NCBI GenBank assembly: GCA_012934845.2
Contig: WNNJ02001492.1
Coordinates: 1 to 64,000 of the forward strand
DNA: 64,000 bases
Source: Pomphorhynchus laevis
Lineage: Eukaryota > Acanthocephala > Palaeacanthocephala > Echinorhynchida > Pomphorhynchidae
Direction of reading: 5' to 3'
Of the stretch, positions 62,795 to 64,000 are shown one piece after another; within the stretch, counting starts at the first letter, position 1; every line of letters begins with the position of its first letter. Under the pieces are notes generated by a model, which saw nothing but the letters and a program-made list of their open reading frames with translations, had not been told where the DNA came from and did no database searches. Both the position numbers and the translations under genes were made by a program.

Positions 62795-63982
62795 TCTAGC
62801 CTCTCTTAAACAACTACACGTTGATTTGTGCCATCCTGGAATACGACGCTTAACAGCATATGTACGAAAAAACAATCTACCGTTTTCATGCGACGACGTA
62901 AGACTAACTTGCAATAACTGCTTAGTTTGTTCAGAGATAAAACCCCAGTATCCGCATCTAGAAGGATCCCATGTTATAAAGTCGACTCGTCCATTTGAGC
63001 GGCTATCCATGGACTTCAAAGGTCCTTTACCAACATCAACACAAAGAAATCCTTACCTCCTGGTCGTGGTCGACGAATACAGTCGTTTTCCATTCGGTTT
63101 TCCTTGCAAAGACACCAGTTCACAAACAGTGATTGAGAAGCTTGAACTGCTATTTTTGCCGGTCGGCACCCCGGAGTTTATACATTCTGATAACGCAACT
63201 TGCTTAGGTCAAACGAGCTGAAACAATACTTACTATCTCGGAACATATCCTCAAGTCATTCGTCTCCATTCAATCCCAGAGGAAACGGACAAGCGGAACG
63301 ATTTGTCGGCCAGATTTGGACTACGATTCGTCTAGCACTACGCAACCTCAATCTTGGAATAAAAGACTGGGAGAAAGTTCTACAACACGCCCTCAACTGC
63401 AGTCGTAGCTTACTATGTACAGTCACTAACGAATGTCCACACGATAGGATTTTCAGATACAGCCGACGATGCCTTAAACAAAACCAACTCCCGCAATGGC
63501 TGACGCATGCGCAGTCCGTGTTAGTGAAAAACCACAACCGAACATCCAAACATTGTCCTAACTTACTGCCAGCCAAACTAGAGAATATAAATCCTTATTA
63601 TTCAACAGTCTCATACCCTAACGAGCAGCATAGAACAGTCTCGAATCGCGATATTGCAAGGTTACCTCAAGAATGCTGCAATAATAACACACCAACGGAT
63701 GAACTGAACGAACCAACAATAGAAGGTGTTCACGGCCCATCAATAAAAGACAACCAACAAGACGCGCCAATAACCTGCAAGGACGATATCGAAGCAATAG
63801 CGGAAGCCGGCCAAAATACACTAACAATCGAAACAATGAGCGATAGCGGTCATGGCACGACACAGGGAACTTACTTTAATGACAACGACAACGATACAGA
63901 CGCCAGTGGACCGAAGAGACCAGTTAGAGCACGACAAGCGCCGAGCTACTTGCAGGATTATCTATGGCGGGGGAGAATGTAA
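62740..63982 (+). pseudogene. Gypsy-type integrase and C-terminal tail
   Basis: Frames 62676-63221 and 63200-63982. The zinc domain has LHVDLCHPGIRRL and CNNCLVC. Catalytic core: Asp in RLSMDFKGPLP, Asp in FIHSDNAT, then a frameshift near 63205, and Glu in GNGQAERFVGQ. The triad is thus present but split. The tail has SVLVKNHNRTSKH and a charged, low-complexity region, ending SYLQDYLWRGRM. The stop codon (63980-63982) lies inside the 3' LTR. Confidence 0.8.
63966..63977 (+). promoter_or_regulatory. Polypurine tract
   Basis: GGCGGGGGAGAA lies directly before the 3' LTR TGTAATG, the position where plus-strand DNA synthesis is primed. It overlaps the last codons of the polyprotein. Confidence 0.7.
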
Positions 63983-64000
63983 TGAAAATTACCTTACCAT
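63978..64000 (+). repeat. 3' LTR, first 23 bp
   Basis: TGTAATGAAAATTACCTTAC plus three bases, one mismatch to the 5' LTR start at 60249. The rest lies beyond the window. Confidence 0.8.

Larger units (their letters stand above)
60249..64000 (+). mobile_element. Gypsy-type LTR retrotransposon, right end cut by the window
   Basis: A 5' LTR (60249 to about 60380), gag with zinc knuckles, protease, reverse transcriptase, RNase H and integrase in that order, a polypurine tract, and the first 23 bp of the 3' LTR (63978-64000), which match the 5' LTR start with one difference. Gag through RT lies in one frame, broken by two TGA codons. A small deletion with frameshift separates RT from RNase H, and another frameshift lies within integrase. 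Confidence 0.9.

Noticed and set aside
1-64000. CRISPR arrays, bacterial operons, phage genes
   Set aside because: No regularly spaced short repeats with unique spacers, no ribosome-binding sites or operon spacing; all coding families are animal-type mobile elements.

Overview
This window reads as AT-rich repetitive DNA from an invertebrate animal genome. There are no bacterial-style operons or ribosome-binding sites, and no rRNA or intact tRNA gene was seen. Nearly every protein-like stretch belongs to a retroelement or DNA transposon of a kind found in animals: non-LTR retrotransposons (LINEs), Penelope-like elements (PLEs), one Gypsy-type LTR element, one Tc1/mariner-like transposon and a tRNA-derived SINE. 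The species cannot be named from the sequence. The only plausible host gene is a secreted, Asn/Ser-rich, acidic-tailed protein on the minus strand at 1053-1922. Family letters A-I are local labels used only in this annotation.

Layout. 1-3674: the possible host gene, spacer and a 147-bp hairpin. 3675-12711: LINE-A copy A1 (+), a 5'-truncated LINE-B (-), PLE debris, and a nearly full-length LINE-A copy A2 (-). 12712-19865: LINE-D (+), split by a 3-kb Penelope-like element in which the GIY-YIG nuclease precedes the reverse transcriptase (RT), the permuted order described for Naiad-type PLEs. 19864-23090: two members of LINE-E, an RT family with a Cys-rich N-terminus and a zinc-knuckle plus putative nuclease C-terminus. 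23220-24880: two LINE-H 3' ends joined head to head. 25210-26572: a ~390-bp tandem array. 26573-31985: LINE-A copy A3 and an internally deleted LINE-G (both -). 32105-35620: a composite bounded by a ~30-bp inverted repeat, holding a LINE-E fragment, a SINE with a perfect 15-bp target duplication, a DD34E transposon and a canonical PLE (GIY-YIG last). 35660-40115: LINE-F (+). 40640-44129: LINE-C (-), carrying a tiny insertion of a LINE-B tail. 44590-48955: LINE-E/I scraps, dispersed noncoding repeats and a 250-bp foldback. 48975-53050 and 55320-59885: LINE-A copies A4 and A5 (+), near-identical over most of their length but with different 5' modules. 60249-64000: a Gypsy-type LTR element that runs off the window 23 bp into its 3' LTR.

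How the parts relate. Almost every element is broken by stops, frameshifts or internal deletions, so this is an old nested insertion site and not a working gene cluster. Families A, D, F and G share one ORF1 design (a Cys4 finger near the N-terminus). A4, A5 and F share a 5'-UTR box. A and B share a 3' hairpin with one compensatory base change. A5 carries an exchanged ORF1 N-terminus and a 41-bp piece of LINE-H in its 5' UTR, which suggests modular 5'-end exchange. Several breakpoints carry short perfect snap-back repeats.
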